A stretch of 64,000 nt of DNA from assembly GCA_965262425.1 (NCBI GenBank), contig OZ253536.1, positions 1,550,001 through 1,614,000 of the forward strand, written 5' to 3'. Positions 17,201 to 25,552 of the stretch are shown here, one piece after another (positions within the stretch are counted from its first letter, which is position 1; each line of letters starts with the position of its first letter). Below the pieces are notes generated by a model. It was not told the origin of the DNA. It ran no database searches and was given only the letters and a program-made list of their open reading frames with translations. This DNA is from CAZOZZ01 sp965262425. GTDB taxonomy: Bacteria > Acidobacteriota > Terriglobia > 20CM-2-55-15. A program made the translations under genes and the position numbers.

Positions 17201-17666
17201 CGGCCCGGGCCCGGGTGGCTGGTTCATGGACGAGGAGCATGTTTTTAGTGGGTTGGCGGCATTTGTTCGGGATCTCGTAGCCGAAGGCGGTCGCGCCGGC
17301 ATCGGCAGCCACGGCCAACTTCAGGGCCTGGGTTATCACTGGGAACTGTGGGCGATGCAATCGGGAGGACTGTCCAACCACGACGCGCTGCATCTGGCTA
17401 CGAACGTGGGCGCCGACGCCATCGGCCTGGACAACGATCTGGGCTCGATCCAGGCCGGCATGCTGGCCGACCTGGTCGTGCTGGACGCCAATCCCCTCGA
17501 CGATATCCGGAACAGCAACACCATTCGGTACGTGATGAAGAACGGTCGGCTGTACGAAGGCGACACGCTCGATGAGATCTATCCCCGGAAACGGTCGGCC
17601 GCGCCATTCTGGTGGCAGATGGAGAAGTCTCCGGACGGCGTGCCCGGGTTGGGGTCGGACCGCTAG
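14286..17666 (+). CDS. Secreted TolB-like propeller fused to amidohydrolase
   Basis: 1126 aa. Signal peptide about residues 1-26. About residues 45-650 form PD40/WD40-like propeller blades (repeated SPDG.(E/Q)...FTSDR / PDWSPDG motifs). A very acidic linker (EEEAEEEGDDAADGDEEE, about 660-690) precedes a metal-dependent amidohydrolase domain with the HxH motif in VDTHAHMW and a late GSHGQ His. The start at 14286 has GGAGAG upstream; longer frames read into non-homologous sequence. Secreted propeller-amidohydrolases are common in Acidobacteriota and relatives, and peptidase- or imidazolonepropionase-like activity is often assumed. The substrate is unknown. Confidence 0.88.
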   Translation: MNFCHRYFIVLPALLGLVFLVAGLSADPVAPSRQSVTEETEDNKDEDELPLPIEDARRLSYTADEVSWMSVDVSPDGETVVFDLLGDLYTMPMSGGAATRLTDGMAFDGQPRFSPDGSEVVFTSDRNGGENLWIINLESNESRAVTEAKSHRYQSPEWTPDGDYIVVSRAGVRTGNHKLWMFHKDGGSGVQLVKEPDNLKTIGPAFGSDSRYIWYSQRTGDWQYNAIFPQYQLAVYDRDSGKRLTKSSRFGSAFRPTLSSDGRWLVYGTRHDAQTGLRLRDLETGEERWLAYPVQRDDQESRATRDVLPGMSFTPDSTELVVSYGGKLWALPVNGTAARAIRFTADVDIGIGPELDFDYPVDSAPTFVTRQIRDAVPSPDGEQLAFVSMDRLYVMDYPNGTPRRLTDMDVVEAQPDWSPDGGSLVYSIWSTDGGHLYRVAVNPPAAPERLTGIAGLYRQPAWSSNGDRIAFIQDTSQAFRDNTGSRISGATAELAWIPASGGEATLIGPAEGRSAPHFTSDADRIHLHSSSKGLISIRWDGTDEREHIKVTGVKPPDAENAPAASLTLMSPDGKQALAEVNNELYVVTVPYVGGDTPTVSVSDPEKAAFPATKLTQIGGQFPVWSPDGTRVHWSIGNAHVVYDLGDAKEFEVQQAADDEAEEEAEEEGDDAADGDEEEARYEPEETRILIETLRDIPEGVAVLRGARVITMRDDEVIENADVVVRNNRIEAVGVQGSLDVPDGARIIDVDGKTIMPGLVDTHAHMWPNWEIHKSQAWMYAANLAYGVTTTRDPQTATTDVLSYGDHVEAGNMLGPRIYSTGPGVFWNDQVQDLDHARRIMQRYSEYYDTKTIKMYVAGNRQQRQWILMAAREQELMPTTEGSLNLKLNMTEFIDGYPGQEHSLPIFPLYSDLAKLVAASRTVYTPTLLVAYGGPWAENYFYTREQPHNDPKLAHFTPHEELDRRTRRRGQGAGPGPGGWFMDEEHVFSGLAAFVRDLVAEGGRAGIGSHGQLQGLGYHWELWAMQSGGLSNHDALHLATNVGADAIGLDNDLGSIQAGMLADLVVLDANPLDDIRNSNTIRYVMKNGRLYEGDTLDEIYPRKRSAAPFWWQMEKSPDGVPGLGSDR

Positions 17667-17695
17667 GGCGATCCGGCCAGTGGTAAGGTGGAACC

Positions 17696-18139
17696 ATGAA
17701 TTCGGTCGTCTGTCGAATTTGTGGGAACCACATCAGCCCGCGGGCCGGAGCGTGCCCACACTGCGGATCCGTGGTGGGTTCCGGATCGGTTCCGGGTCGG
17801 CGCGAAAAATATCGCACAATCAATCTGAAGATCGATTTGCCCACGGTTGACGAATGCTGCCGTAAGCTGCGGCTGGAACTTCATCAGGCTCGGGCAGACG
17901 GTATGAAGGCCGTGAAGTTCATTCACGGGTACGGTTCAAGTGGTGTTGGTGGCAAGCTCCGCCACGCGGTGCGTGAATCACTCGATGGACTTTCCAGACA
18001 GGGACAGCTGGGCCTGGTTGTATACGGCGAAGACCTTCGGGAACAGAAATCCACGCTGATCAAACGGCTCCCCCTGCTCAAGCAGGACCTCGATCTCAAA
18101 CGCATAAACAAGGGCGTGACGCTGGTGATCCTGAAATGA
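17696..18139 (+). CDS. Zinc-ribbon plus Smr-domain protein
   Basis: 147 aa. The N-terminal CxxC pair (Cys6, Cys9; Cys20, Cys23) forms a zinc-ribbon-like knuckle, followed by an Smr domain with HGYGSSGVGGKLR (the HGxGxGxLR signature, about residues 75-90). Smr domains are nucleic-acid nickases or RNases acting in mismatch repair, recombination or ribosome rescue. This is a compact stand-alone version without MutS2. Its stop overlaps the MtfA start by 4 bp (ATGA), so the two are coupled. Confidence 0.85.
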   Translation: MNSVVCRICGNHISPRAGACPHCGSVVGSGSVPGRREKYRTINLKIDLPTVDECCRKLRLELHQARADGMKAVKFIHGYGSSGVGGKLRHAVRESLDGLSRQGQLGLVVYGEDLREQKSTLIKRLPLLKQDLDLKRINKGVTLVILK

Positions 18140-19167
18140 CGGGAAGTGGCGAGGGCAGCCGACAGAGCCACTTTGCCGCATGGGAGCGGCGCACGCGTCT
18201 CTGGGCTGTCGCCTTCGCGGTGTTGACGCTCGCGGTGTCCTCGCTGGTGGTCTTCCTGCTCACTGGCTTCGGCGGTCCGGCAGGGATCGTTCTTGTTTTA
18301 GCGCCAACGCTTGGAGTGTATGCCTGGGGGACCGGAAGGATTCGCCGCCGTCACGCCTTACTCCGTGAACCTTTCCCGCCGGAATGGGAAGCGGTCCTCC
18401 AGCAGGACGTCCTCTTCTTCCGAGTCCTCGATCCGGCAGGTCAGCAGCTCTTCCGTCGTCAACTGCAGGTCTTTCTCGGAGAGAAACGTATTGTCGGTAT
18501 CCGGGTCGAGATCGACGCCACGACTCGAGTCCTGGCGGGGGCAAGCGCCATTATCCCGATCTTCGGGTTTCCTGACTGGGAGTGGGATGAGATCAACGAA
18601 GTGCTGGTCTACCCGACCCGGTTCGACGGCGACTTCCAGTTCGGCGACTCCGCCGGTCAGAATATTCTCGGGATGGTTGGGACCGGGAGTATGAACGGAC
18701 TGATGATCCTGTCGAAGCCGGATCTGATCAGGGGATTCCGAAACGCGACCGACAAACGGAACGTGGGGGTCCATGAGTTCGCGCACCTGGTCGACAAGTC
18801 CGATGGGGTGATCGACGGTGTGCCCGGCGTTGGCCTCGACCGGCAGGCGATAGGCCCCTGGATTGAACTGGTGCGCCGCAAGATGGCCGAAATTGAGGCG
18901 GGGACGTCCGACATCAATCGCTACGCGCTGACGAACGAGGCGGAGTTCTTCGCCGTGATGTCGGAATACTTCTTCGAGCGTCCGGGTGTGTTGGAACGCA
19001 AGCACCCCGAGCTTTACGCGGCGCTCGAGAGGGTCTTCAATCAGGACCTCGGCCGACGGGCGACGAAGTGGCGGCGTGAGTTAAAGCGCGGTCGGCCGAA
19101 GTTCGGCCGGAATTCGCCGTGCCCGTGCGGTAGCGGAGTCAAGTTCAAGAAGTGTTGTCTTCAGTGA
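18136..19167 (+). CDS. mtfA: MtfA-like zinc peptidase with C-terminal SEC-C motif
   Basis: 343 aa. Two hydrophobic segments (about 22-43 and 48-64) suggest N-terminal membrane anchoring. The MtfA peptidase core carries HEFAH (residues 213-217, zinc ligands and catalytic Glu) and a downstream NEAEFFAV segment (about 266-273) supplying the third ligand. In enterobacteria MtfA inactivates the repressor Mlc. The C-terminus ends in a SEC-C zinc motif (PCPCGSGVKFKKCC), which is not part of E. coli MtfA and may recruit the enzyme to ribosomes or SecB-like partners. Translationally coupled to the Smr gene. Confidence 0.88.
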   Translation: MTGSGEGSRQSHFAAWERRTRLWAVAFAVLTLAVSSLVVFLLTGFGGPAGIVLVLAPTLGVYAWGTGRIRRRHALLREPFPPEWEAVLQQDVLFFRVLDPAGQQLFRRQLQVFLGEKRIVGIRVEIDATTRVLAGASAIIPIFGFPDWEWDEINEVLVYPTRFDGDFQFGDSAGQNILGMVGTGSMNGLMILSKPDLIRGFRNATDKRNVGVHEFAHLVDKSDGVIDGVPGVGLDRQAIGPWIELVRRKMAEIEAGTSDINRYALTNEAEFFAVMSEYFFERPGVLERKHPELYAALERVFNQDLGRRATKWRRELKRGRPKFGRNSPCPCGSGVKFKKCCLQ

Positions 19168-19208
19168 GCTTCAGGGGAATCCCTGGATCCCCACATCCCA
19201 GGAGGAAA

Positions 19209-20387
19209 ATGATGGGACCCTTCGTCTCACGTCTGTCTGATCGAATTGTCTTTCTACTCGTGATCGCGTCACTTTTCGCGGCGCCGGCCCTCGCACAGCA
19301 AAGGCCGAGGGCCAGGGACCTCGGTGTTCCCTTCGACGGAGAGCCCGGGCCGCTCAATGCCATCACCGATGTCGCCGGCGTGCGGGTGGGCCATACGACC
19401 TTGATTCGCGGTGAGGGCGTTCTGCAAGTGGGCGAAGGACCCGTCCGAACGGGAGTGACCGTCATCCTGCCACGCGGAGAAGATCCGGGAGATCCTGTCT
19501 TCGCGGGTTGGTTCGCTCTGAACGGGAACGGGGAAATGACCGGAACGACCTGGGTGGAAGAGTCGGGCTTTCTGGAAGGGCCTGTCGCTATCACCAACAC
19601 GCACAGCGTGGGTACGGTTCGCGACGCGATCATCGGGTGGCAGGTCGGTAACGGTACGGCATTCCAGAACTTTTCGCTTCCTGTTGTCGGAGAGACTTAC
19701 GATGGCGCCCTGAACGACATCAACGGCTTTCACGTCAAGGCCGAGCACGTCGTCTCCGCTCTGGACACCGCTTCATCCGGACCGGTGCCCGAAGGCAACG
19801 TGGGAGGCGGAACAGCGATGCGCTGTCTGGGATTCAAATGCGGAATCGGAACGTCCTCGCGGGCCCGATTGGGGGCCGACAACTACACGGTGGGCGTTCT
19901 GGTACAGGCGAACTTCGGCGCAGGGTTCGCGACGATCGCCGGAGTTCCTGTGGGACGGGTGCTCCGCGAGGAGGGCAATGCCGCACCGCAGGAGATGGAA
20001 GAGGGTGGACGAGGCTCGATCATCATCGTCGTCGCCACCGATGCACCGCTGCTTCCCCACCAGCTCAAGAGAATTGCCCGTCGCGCATCTCTGGGCGTCG
20101 CTCGGACCGGTGGGATATCATCGAACGGATCGGGCGACATCTTCATTGCTTTCTCGACCGCCAATCCCGGTGCGGCAAGCGCGCGTCCGAGGGCGGACGT
20201 CAGCTTCGTGAGCAACTTCGAAATCACCCGTCTCTTTGTGGCCACGGTCGAAGCGACCGAGGAGGCGATCGTCAACGCCCTGGTCGCCGCGGAAACGATG
20301 GTCGGAAGAGATGGAAACCGGTCCGAGGCGTTGCCGCACGACCGCCTTCGGGAGATACTGAGGCGATACAACAGATTGGTTAATTGA
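19209..20387 (+). CDS. Secreted P1-family (DmpA/BapA-like, S58) aminopeptidase
   Basis: 392 aa with a signal peptide (about residues 1-28, cleavage after ALA). The mature part shows family landmarks: NAITDVAGVRVGHTT near the N-terminus, GGGTAMRCLGFKCGIGTSSR in the middle, and the ARTGGISSNGSGDIFIAFST segment that includes the nucleophilic Ser liberated by autocleavage in DmpA-type Ntn-like peptidases. Likely role: cleavage of N-terminal residues from D- or beta-peptides outside the cytoplasm. ATG at 19209 or 19212 follows GGAGG; the longer frame overlaps mtfA without homology. Confidence 0.9.
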   Translation: MMGPFVSRLSDRIVFLLVIASLFAAPALAQQRPRARDLGVPFDGEPGPLNAITDVAGVRVGHTTLIRGEGVLQVGEGPVRTGVTVILPRGEDPGDPVFAGWFALNGNGEMTGTTWVEESGFLEGPVAITNTHSVGTVRDAIIGWQVGNGTAFQNFSLPVVGETYDGALNDINGFHVKAEHVVSALDTASSGPVPEGNVGGGTAMRCLGFKCGIGTSSRARLGADNYTVGVLVQANFGAGFATIAGVPVGRVLREEGNAAPQEMEEGGRGSIIIVVATDAPLLPHQLKRIARRASLGVARTGGISSNGSGDIFIAFSTANPGAASARPRADVSFVSNFEITRLFVATVEATEEAIVNALVAAETMVGRDGNRSEALPHDRLREILRRYNRLVN

Positions 20388-20402
20388 GGAGGTGTGCCGC
20401 GT

Positions 20403-20783
20403 ATGGGAAATGGAAATGGTGACAGTGATTTGAAGAGACGGCTGAGTCTTTTCGAGAAGAAGTCCAGCCCGCCGCCAGAAGTAGAGAAATCGACCTTCAT
20501 GGCGTTTGGGAAGGCGATTCAGGCAGGCGATCGGTCAACGGCCGGGCGGCACCTGGGTACGCTGATGGATCTTTCCGAGAAAGATGGTCTGGCCGCGGCA
20601 AAATTCTTTCAGGAACGAACTCAGAAGGATCCGGAGACAATTCCGAAGACGATGCAAATACGAGGAGCGATTTCCGAAGGGAAGACGAACGAGGCGATGG
20701 CGAGGCTGATCGAGTGTTTTGGCCTGGATGGCCTGCGTGCGATCACGGCGGTAGGAGCAATGCGGCGGATGTTGGAGTCGTAG
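20403..20783 (+). CDS. Hypothetical protein, Lys-rich, helical
   Basis: 126 aa, not recognised. Charged and predicted mostly helical with no signal or membrane segment. The N-terminus (GNGNGDSDLKRRLSLFEKK) is polar and basic; the rest has alternating helices (AFGKAIQAGDRSTAGRHLG..). GGAGG about 11 nt before the ATG, and 15 bp after the peptidase stop, suggest co-transcription. A GTG at 20394 is an alternative start but too close to the ribosome-binding site. Confidence 0.6.
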   Translation: MGNGNGDSDLKRRLSLFEKKSSPPPEVEKSTFMAFGKAIQAGDRSTAGRHLGTLMDLSEKDGLAAAKFFQERTQKDPETIPKTMQIRGAISEGKTNEAMARLIECFGLDGLRAITAVGAMRRMLES

Positions 20784-20838
20784 GGAGGCGCACTTTAGGA
20801 ATGACTTGAAGGCAGACCGTGGCGATCCGGCATGAATC

Positions 20839-20991
20839 TCAAGCCCCTTTCTTCGTGCTCTCTTTTTTCTGAACTCCTCCCGCGGTGCCGCCCTGAATTG
20901 CTTTTCGAAACTCCCGGATATGTTCTCTCATCCGTAGATTTGTCTTGCGCAGTCGGTTTCAGCGCGACTTGTCACCATTTCTCTGCGACAT
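20839..20991 (-). pseudogene. Broken copy of the 51-codon Arg-rich small ORF
   Basis: Same length and frame as the intact copy at 25553-25705: MSQRNGDKSR, then an in-frame TGA at codon 11 (CAT to TGA in context), then NRLRK.NLRMREHIRE(F/L)RKA and a Lys-rich end. More than half of the positions match, and length is exactly conserved. The internal stop makes it a pseudogene unless it is recoded or re-initiated at the internal ATG (codon 21). Confidence 0.6.
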
Positions 20992-21071
20992 TGTTAAGCG
21001 AGCCCTCAGTATCGAGATCACTCAGCAGTTTACAGAAGTGACCCGGAGGCTGGGACGTTTGGAGTAGGACG

Positions 21072-21149
21072 CTAATTCGGGGACGGAGGCATCACTCTCG
21101 TCACCTTTGCGCTATGAACGGTGGAATAATTACGCCTCCGTCCCCGAAT
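21072..21149. repeat. REP-like long-armed hairpin
   Basis: Perfect 16-bp inverted arms ATTCGGGGACGGAGGC / GCCTCCGTCCCCGAAT separated by about 45 nt. It resembles palindromes that accompany IS200/RAYT-type elements, but no such transposase is present. It lies about 80 bp upstream (5') of the minus-strand small-ORF pseudogene, as the second hairpin does for the intact copy. Confidence 0.75.
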
Positions 21150-21200
21150 GAGCTCCCGACGGCTCCAGATAGTTGAACGTGCGGCCTGAACGTGCGGGGG

Positions 21201-21206
21201 TATAAT
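21201..21206 (+). promoter_or_regulatory. Probable -10 box of the S1-domain gene
   Basis: Perfect TATAAT about 31 nt before the TTG start, leaving a short leader with GAGGTG as ribosome-binding site. No good -35 hexamer at standard spacing is visible. Confidence 0.5.
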
Positions 21207-21236
21207 CACTACCATCACATTATCGAGGTGCATGCA

Positions 21237-22670
21237 TTGAGCGAACCAGAAGAAGATTTTGCTGCGATGTTCGAGGCGTCGGTCGGGGCCAAGAGCTTCG
21301 ACCAGGGTCAGACCGTCGAGGGCACGATCGTGGCCATTGGCGACGAGGTGGCCCTTGTCAGCGTCGGCGGCAAGAGCGAGGCCCAGATCGACGTCGCGGA
21401 ACTCAAAGACGCCGACGGCAGCCTGGAAGTCGCTGTTGGCGATGACCTTCAGGCCATAGTCGTCTCCACGAGCAGGGGCCTCACGCTGTCGCGCAGGGGC
21501 GTGCGCAACGCCGCCACCCAGCGCGAGATTGAAGACGCATTCCAGGACGGCTTCGCCATAGAAGGTAAGGTCGAGAAAGTGATAAAGGGAGGCTACGAGG
21601 TCCGCATTTCCCGGGAGCGCGCGTTCTGTCCGCTGTCGCAAATCGACATCGCCCGCACGACCGATCCGGCAGTCCATGAGGGGCAGGTCTACAGCTTCCG
21701 AGTCATCGAGTACAAGGAAGGCGGCAGGAACATCGTGGTCTCGAGGCGCAAACAGCTCGAAGTGGAGCAACGCGCCGTGGCCGCCGAGGTCCGCAAGTCC
21801 ATCGTGCCCGGAGCGGTGCTCGCCGGAAGGGTCGTCTCGGTGCCCGAGTTCGGCGCTTTCGTGGATTTGGGTGGCGGCATCCAGGGCCTGCTGCATGTGT
21901 CCCAGATGAGCTGGTCGCGCGTGACCAGTCCCAGCGCCGTCGTGGCGGTCGGCGACCAGATCACCGTCCAGGTGCTGCGCGTGGACGCTGATGCCGACAG
22001 AATTTCGCTCGGACTGAAACAGCTCCAGGATGATCCGTGGGCGGATGTGGCGACCCGATACGAGGTGGGTCAGGTGCACACGGGCCGCGTCACCCGCTTG
22101 ATGGACTTCGGTGCCTTCGTGGAACTGGAACCGGGCATAGAGGCGCTGGCGCACAGCTCGACATTCGCTCCGACGGGGCGCTCGGGCGGATGGGCCGAGT
22201 CCGTCACTGTGGGCGCCACCGCTCAGTTCGAGGTTTTGCGCATCGACCTCGAGCAGAAGCGGATGGGTATCGCAATGGTAGAAGAAGGTTCCACCCGCGC
22301 CTCCGGTGTCCCCGCACCGCAAGGTGGCATCGTCCCGGGTTCGATCCTGACCGGTAAAGTGGAGCGGCATGAGAAGTTCGGTGTCTTCGTGTTTCTGGCG
22401 CCCGGCAAGACCGGCCTCGTTCCGTTTGCGGAAACAGGCGTGGACCGCGACCAGGACATGCTGAAGGCGTTTCCCCTGGGAAGCGATGTTGAGGTGATGG
22501 TCCTCGATGTTGATCCGGACGGCCGCCGGATTCGCCTCAGCAAGAAGGCGGTAGCGAATCAACGGGAGCAGGCGGAACTGCGCCAGTACGCGGAGCGTCA
22601 GGACGCCGACACGCCGGCATCGTTTGGATCACTAGCCGACAAAATGCGAGGGGCGCTCGGGGATCGCTGA
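21237..22670 (+). CDS. Five-S1-domain RNA-binding protein (ribosomal protein S1-like)
   Basis: 477 aa from a TTG start, chosen because GAGGTG lies 6-7 nt upstream and homology begins with SEPEEDFAAMFEAS. Five S1/OB units are readable by the recurring (G)..(V)....(FGAFVDL/EL)....GLLHVS pattern: about residues 25-95, 110-180, 195-270, 285-355 and 375-445. The third and fourth are the most canonical (VSVPEFGAFVDLGGGIQGLLHVSQ in part). Acts in the cytoplasm on RNA, probably translation-associated. It is not obviously the main rpsA and could be an accessory paralogue. It stands alone, bracketed by a hairpin and a dispersed repeat. Confidence 0.88.
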   Translation: MSEPEEDFAAMFEASVGAKSFDQGQTVEGTIVAIGDEVALVSVGGKSEAQIDVAELKDADGSLEVAVGDDLQAIVVSTSRGLTLSRRGVRNAATQREIEDAFQDGFAIEGKVEKVIKGGYEVRISRERAFCPLSQIDIARTTDPAVHEGQVYSFRVIEYKEGGRNIVVSRRKQLEVEQRAVAAEVRKSIVPGAVLAGRVVSVPEFGAFVDLGGGIQGLLHVSQMSWSRVTSPSAVVAVGDQITVQVLRVDADADRISLGLKQLQDDPWADVATRYEVGQVHTGRVTRLMDFGAFVELEPGIEALAHSSTFAPTGRSGGWAESVTVGATAQFEVLRIDLEQKRMGIAMVEEGSTRASGVPAPQGGIVPGSILTGKVERHEKFGVFVFLAPGKTGLVPFAETGVDRDQDMLKAFPLGSDVEVMVLDVDPDGRRIRLSKKAVANQREQAELRQYAERQDADTPASFGSLADKMRGALGDR

Positions 22671-22702
22671 GCCCAATCACGGGATTCGAAAATTGTTCCT
22701 TG

Positions 22703-22799
22703 CTGGATTCAAGGACTCGACCCGGAGATACAGAGGTCGACCATCACCTCGAAATCCGCACCCTGTCCGAACCCAAACAGCAAAGCCCGGGATCGCTCC
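22703..22799. repeat. Direct repeat matching the tRNA-Asp downstream region (copy A)
   Basis: Shares TGGATTCAAGGACTCGA at the left and CCTCGAAATCCGCACCCT followed by CAGCAAAGCCCGGGATCGCT at the right with 46405-46509, in the same orientation. The match stops where the second arm of the tRNA terminator would begin. No tRNA is present here. The remaining bases to 22995 hold no recognisable gene. Confidence 0.7.
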
Positions 22800-22995
22800 T
22801 TTCTGGCTAGACCTGGGACTCGTGCAGTTGCATCTTCACCCGGACGGATCGACCAGTAGGTAACACTCCGGGAATCGAGGACTCTGCTCCCTGATTCATA
22901 ATTCAAGCTTGATGGAACAATTCCTGACGCGATCTCGTTGCTTTGGTGTCGGTCGGAGCAAGCGGATGCTATCGCCAGGAGGAATCGTGAAATGA

Positions 22996-25389
22996 GTGGG
23001 TCAAGACGTCCGCTACGGCTTACGAATGCTGGCTCGAAAACCGGGTTTCACGGCAGTCGCTGTGATCACTCTGGCGTTGGGCATCGGGGCCAACACGGCT
23101 ACGTTCAGTGTCGCGAACACCTTGTTGCTGGGCACTTCGCGGCAGGTCGAAGATCCGGCGGAGCTCACCCGCATGCATATCACATGGGCGAGCGGGCTCG
23201 AGTTCGGTTCGTTTTCCTATCCGGATTTCATCGACCTCCAGGAAAGGAACGACGTCCTGACCGGCTTGATAGCGTCGTCCATCCGGCCCTTCCATCTCTC
23301 GGATGGCAATAGCAATGATCGGATTACTGGATCGATCGTTTCCGGCAACTACTTCGACGTGCTCGGCGTCGCGCCCGCTCCAGGTCGGGGGTTCCTTCCA
23401 GAGGAGTACGAGACCGCGGGAACTCACCCGGTAGCCGTCCTCAGCCATGGTCTCTGGCAACGACGTTTCGGGGCTGACCCCTCCGTCATCGGCGGCACCG
23501 TGTCCTTGAACAACTACTCATTCACCGCCATCGGCGTTGCCCCGCGCGGTTTCGCCGGCGTGAACGCCGGGATCGCCCCGGACCTATGGGTGACGCTGAA
23601 GATGCAGGACGTTCTGTTGCCCGGCCCTTCGCTGATGGAAGCACGCGGGAGTCACTGGCTGAATTTTGTGATCGGCCGGTTGAAACCGGGAGTCACCAGA
23701 GCCCAGTCCGAAGACTCTCTGAACGGCAACATGGCGCGGTTGATCGAAGAGTATCCGAACACCAACGAAGGCAAGAGTGTCACGCTTTACCCCGAGAGTG
23801 GCCTGCCTCCTTTCATTCGTCCGGCGTTTGTCGGTTTCATGGGTCTGATGTTCGCGGTGGTGGGATTCGTTCTCCTGCTGGCCTGCGGCAACGTGGCGGG
23901 CCTGATGCTGGCACGGCTGTCCGCCAGGCGGAAGGAAATCGGCGTCAGACTGTCGTTGGGGGCAAGCCGGGGTCGACTGATTCGTCAGTTGCTCGCCGAG
24001 ACTATTCCCCTGTGCCTCCTGGCCGGAAGTGCCGGATTAGCGATCGCCCTGGGATTGCTCCGGGCGATCCGAACTATGGTTCCATCAGCGGGCTTTCCGA
24101 TCGACACGAACATCTCGCTGGACTGGTCGGTGCTGGTCTTTACTCTCTCGGCATCCATGCTGACGGGTCTGCTGTTCGGACTGATGCCGGCCCTTCAGGC
24201 GACCCGCCGCGACCTGGTGTCCGCGCTGAAGGATTCCGGGGCGTCGTTGGAAGGGAAGAGATCACGAACTCGGCAAGTCCTGGTTCTGGCAGGTCTTTCC
24301 GTAGGCAGCTTGAGCAATGCCCGAAACCTCGATCCCGGCTTTGTTCCGGACAACATGTTGATGGCATCGATCGAGCTGGGCCTTCAGGGCTACGACGAAA
24401 CGGGAGGAAGGACGTTTCGCCAGTCCCTGATCGAACGGGTCGAACGTCTCCCGGGAGTAGCTGCGGTGGGACTCACCAACACGATTCCGCTGACGTTGTC
24501 GACCTCGGATCGTGGTGTCGTCCCGGAAGGCTTCGAGGTCGCCGAAGGATCCGACAGCCCCAACGTCCTCGAGGCATTCGTCGATGAGGGTTACTTCGAT
24601 GCGATGGGCATCACGATGCTGGCAGGCCGAGCCTTCGACCGAAGGGACAACAAGAATGGTCCGGCGACGTTGATCATCAACGAAGCTTTTGCCGAGCGAT
24701 TCTGGCCGGGCGAAGACCCGATCGGAAAGTACGTGGAGACCTTGCGCGACAATCATGTCGTCGTCGGCATGGTCCGCACAGGAAAGTATCGGACCCTGGG
24801 CGAAGCCGCCGAACCCTACATGTATTTCTCCGCGTACCAGCAGTACAGAACTAATACGGTTCTGATGGTCCGAACAGCATCGGATCCGTCATCCCTTGCC
24901 GGGTCATTGCGAGAAGAGATTCGGGCACTGGATCGCACGTTGCCGGTTTCGGGCCTCACGACGATGCACGAAGCGATGGGCTTCGCCCTGTTCCCTGCCC
25001 AGATGGCGGCCAGGGCGGTTTCCGGATTCGCTCTCCTGGCGCTGATCCTGGCCGCGGTGGGCCTGTACGGGCTGATTTCCTACTCGGTCAACCAGGGGAT
25101 GCGTGACATCGCGATACGTATGGCCATCGGGGCCCGTCCCCGGGATGTCCTCGGGCGGGTGTTGCGGGGCGGCATGACGTTGACTCTGGCAGGACTTGGT
25201 GTCGGATTGGCCGGGGGAGCGGCCCTGGCCATGGTTGCCGGCACCCTGATGTACGGCGTGGGTGCGACCGAGATCGGTCCATACCTGGCCGCGGTCGCGT
25301 CGCTGGGGTTCGTAGCGCTCGTGGCCACCTACCTTCCAGCCCGCCGGGCGTCGCGGATCGATCCTATGGAGATCCTAAGAGGCGAATAG
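22996..25389 (+). CDS. ADOP-family permease (acidobacterial duplicated orphan permease; FtsX/MacB-like)
   Basis: 797-aa inner-membrane protein made of two MacB-periplasmic-core plus FtsX units with no ATPase alongside, the defining ADOP arrangement. The N-terminus DVRYGLRMLARKPGFTAVAV followed by ALGIGANTATFSV is the family hallmark. The first unit has three helices around residues 275-405. The second unit's first helix looks damaged: between QVLVLA and GLSVGSLSNARNLDPGF about ten hydrophobic residues usual in the family are missing. The GTG start at 22996 has AGGAGG about 12 nt upstream. Substrates are unknown; proposed roles include export or envelope stress. Confidence 0.92.
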   Translation: MGQDVRYGLRMLARKPGFTAVAVITLALGIGANTATFSVANTLLLGTSRQVEDPAELTRMHITWASGLEFGSFSYPDFIDLQERNDVLTGLIASSIRPFHLSDGNSNDRITGSIVSGNYFDVLGVAPAPGRGFLPEEYETAGTHPVAVLSHGLWQRRFGADPSVIGGTVSLNNYSFTAIGVAPRGFAGVNAGIAPDLWVTLKMQDVLLPGPSLMEARGSHWLNFVIGRLKPGVTRAQSEDSLNGNMARLIEEYPNTNEGKSVTLYPESGLPPFIRPAFVGFMGLMFAVVGFVLLLACGNVAGLMLARLSARRKEIGVRLSLGASRGRLIRQLLAETIPLCLLAGSAGLAIALGLLRAIRTMVPSAGFPIDTNISLDWSVLVFTLSASMLTGLLFGLMPALQATRRDLVSALKDSGASLEGKRSRTRQVLVLAGLSVGSLSNARNLDPGFVPDNMLMASIELGLQGYDETGGRTFRQSLIERVERLPGVAAVGLTNTIPLTLSTSDRGVVPEGFEVAEGSDSPNVLEAFVDEGYFDAMGITMLAGRAFDRRDNKNGPATLIINEAFAERFWPGEDPIGKYVETLRDNHVVVGMVRTGKYRTLGEAAEPYMYFSAYQQYRTNTVLMVRTASDPSSLAGSLREEIRALDRTLPVSGLTTMHEAMGFALFPAQMAARAVSGFALLALILAAVGLYGLISYSVNQGMRDIAIRMAIGARPRDVLGRVLRGGMTLTLAGLGVGLAGGAALAMVAGTLMYGVGATEIGPYLAAVASLGFVALVATYLPARRASRIDPMEILRGE

Positions 25390-25552
25390 ACGGAGCAGCT
25401 TTCCGCGACGAAGCGGGAAGCAGCTTCGAAAGCGTCTCATGAATGGTCGATTTGAGTCGGGGATGTGGCTGCGTTGAGGCTGATCCGTTGGCTCAAAACC
25501 CGGCGGGCGGCGGCCAGGTACGGCCGCTCCGACACGCAATCTCTCAGGGATC

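Noticed and set aside
21072..22562. 496-aa minus-strand ORF
   Set aside because: Antisense to the five-S1-domain protein, with no family resemblance and running into the hairpin.
22800..22995. Decayed tRNA beside repeat copy A
   Set aside because: No cloverleaf arms could be paired; similarity to the tRNA-Asp region ends within the terminator.
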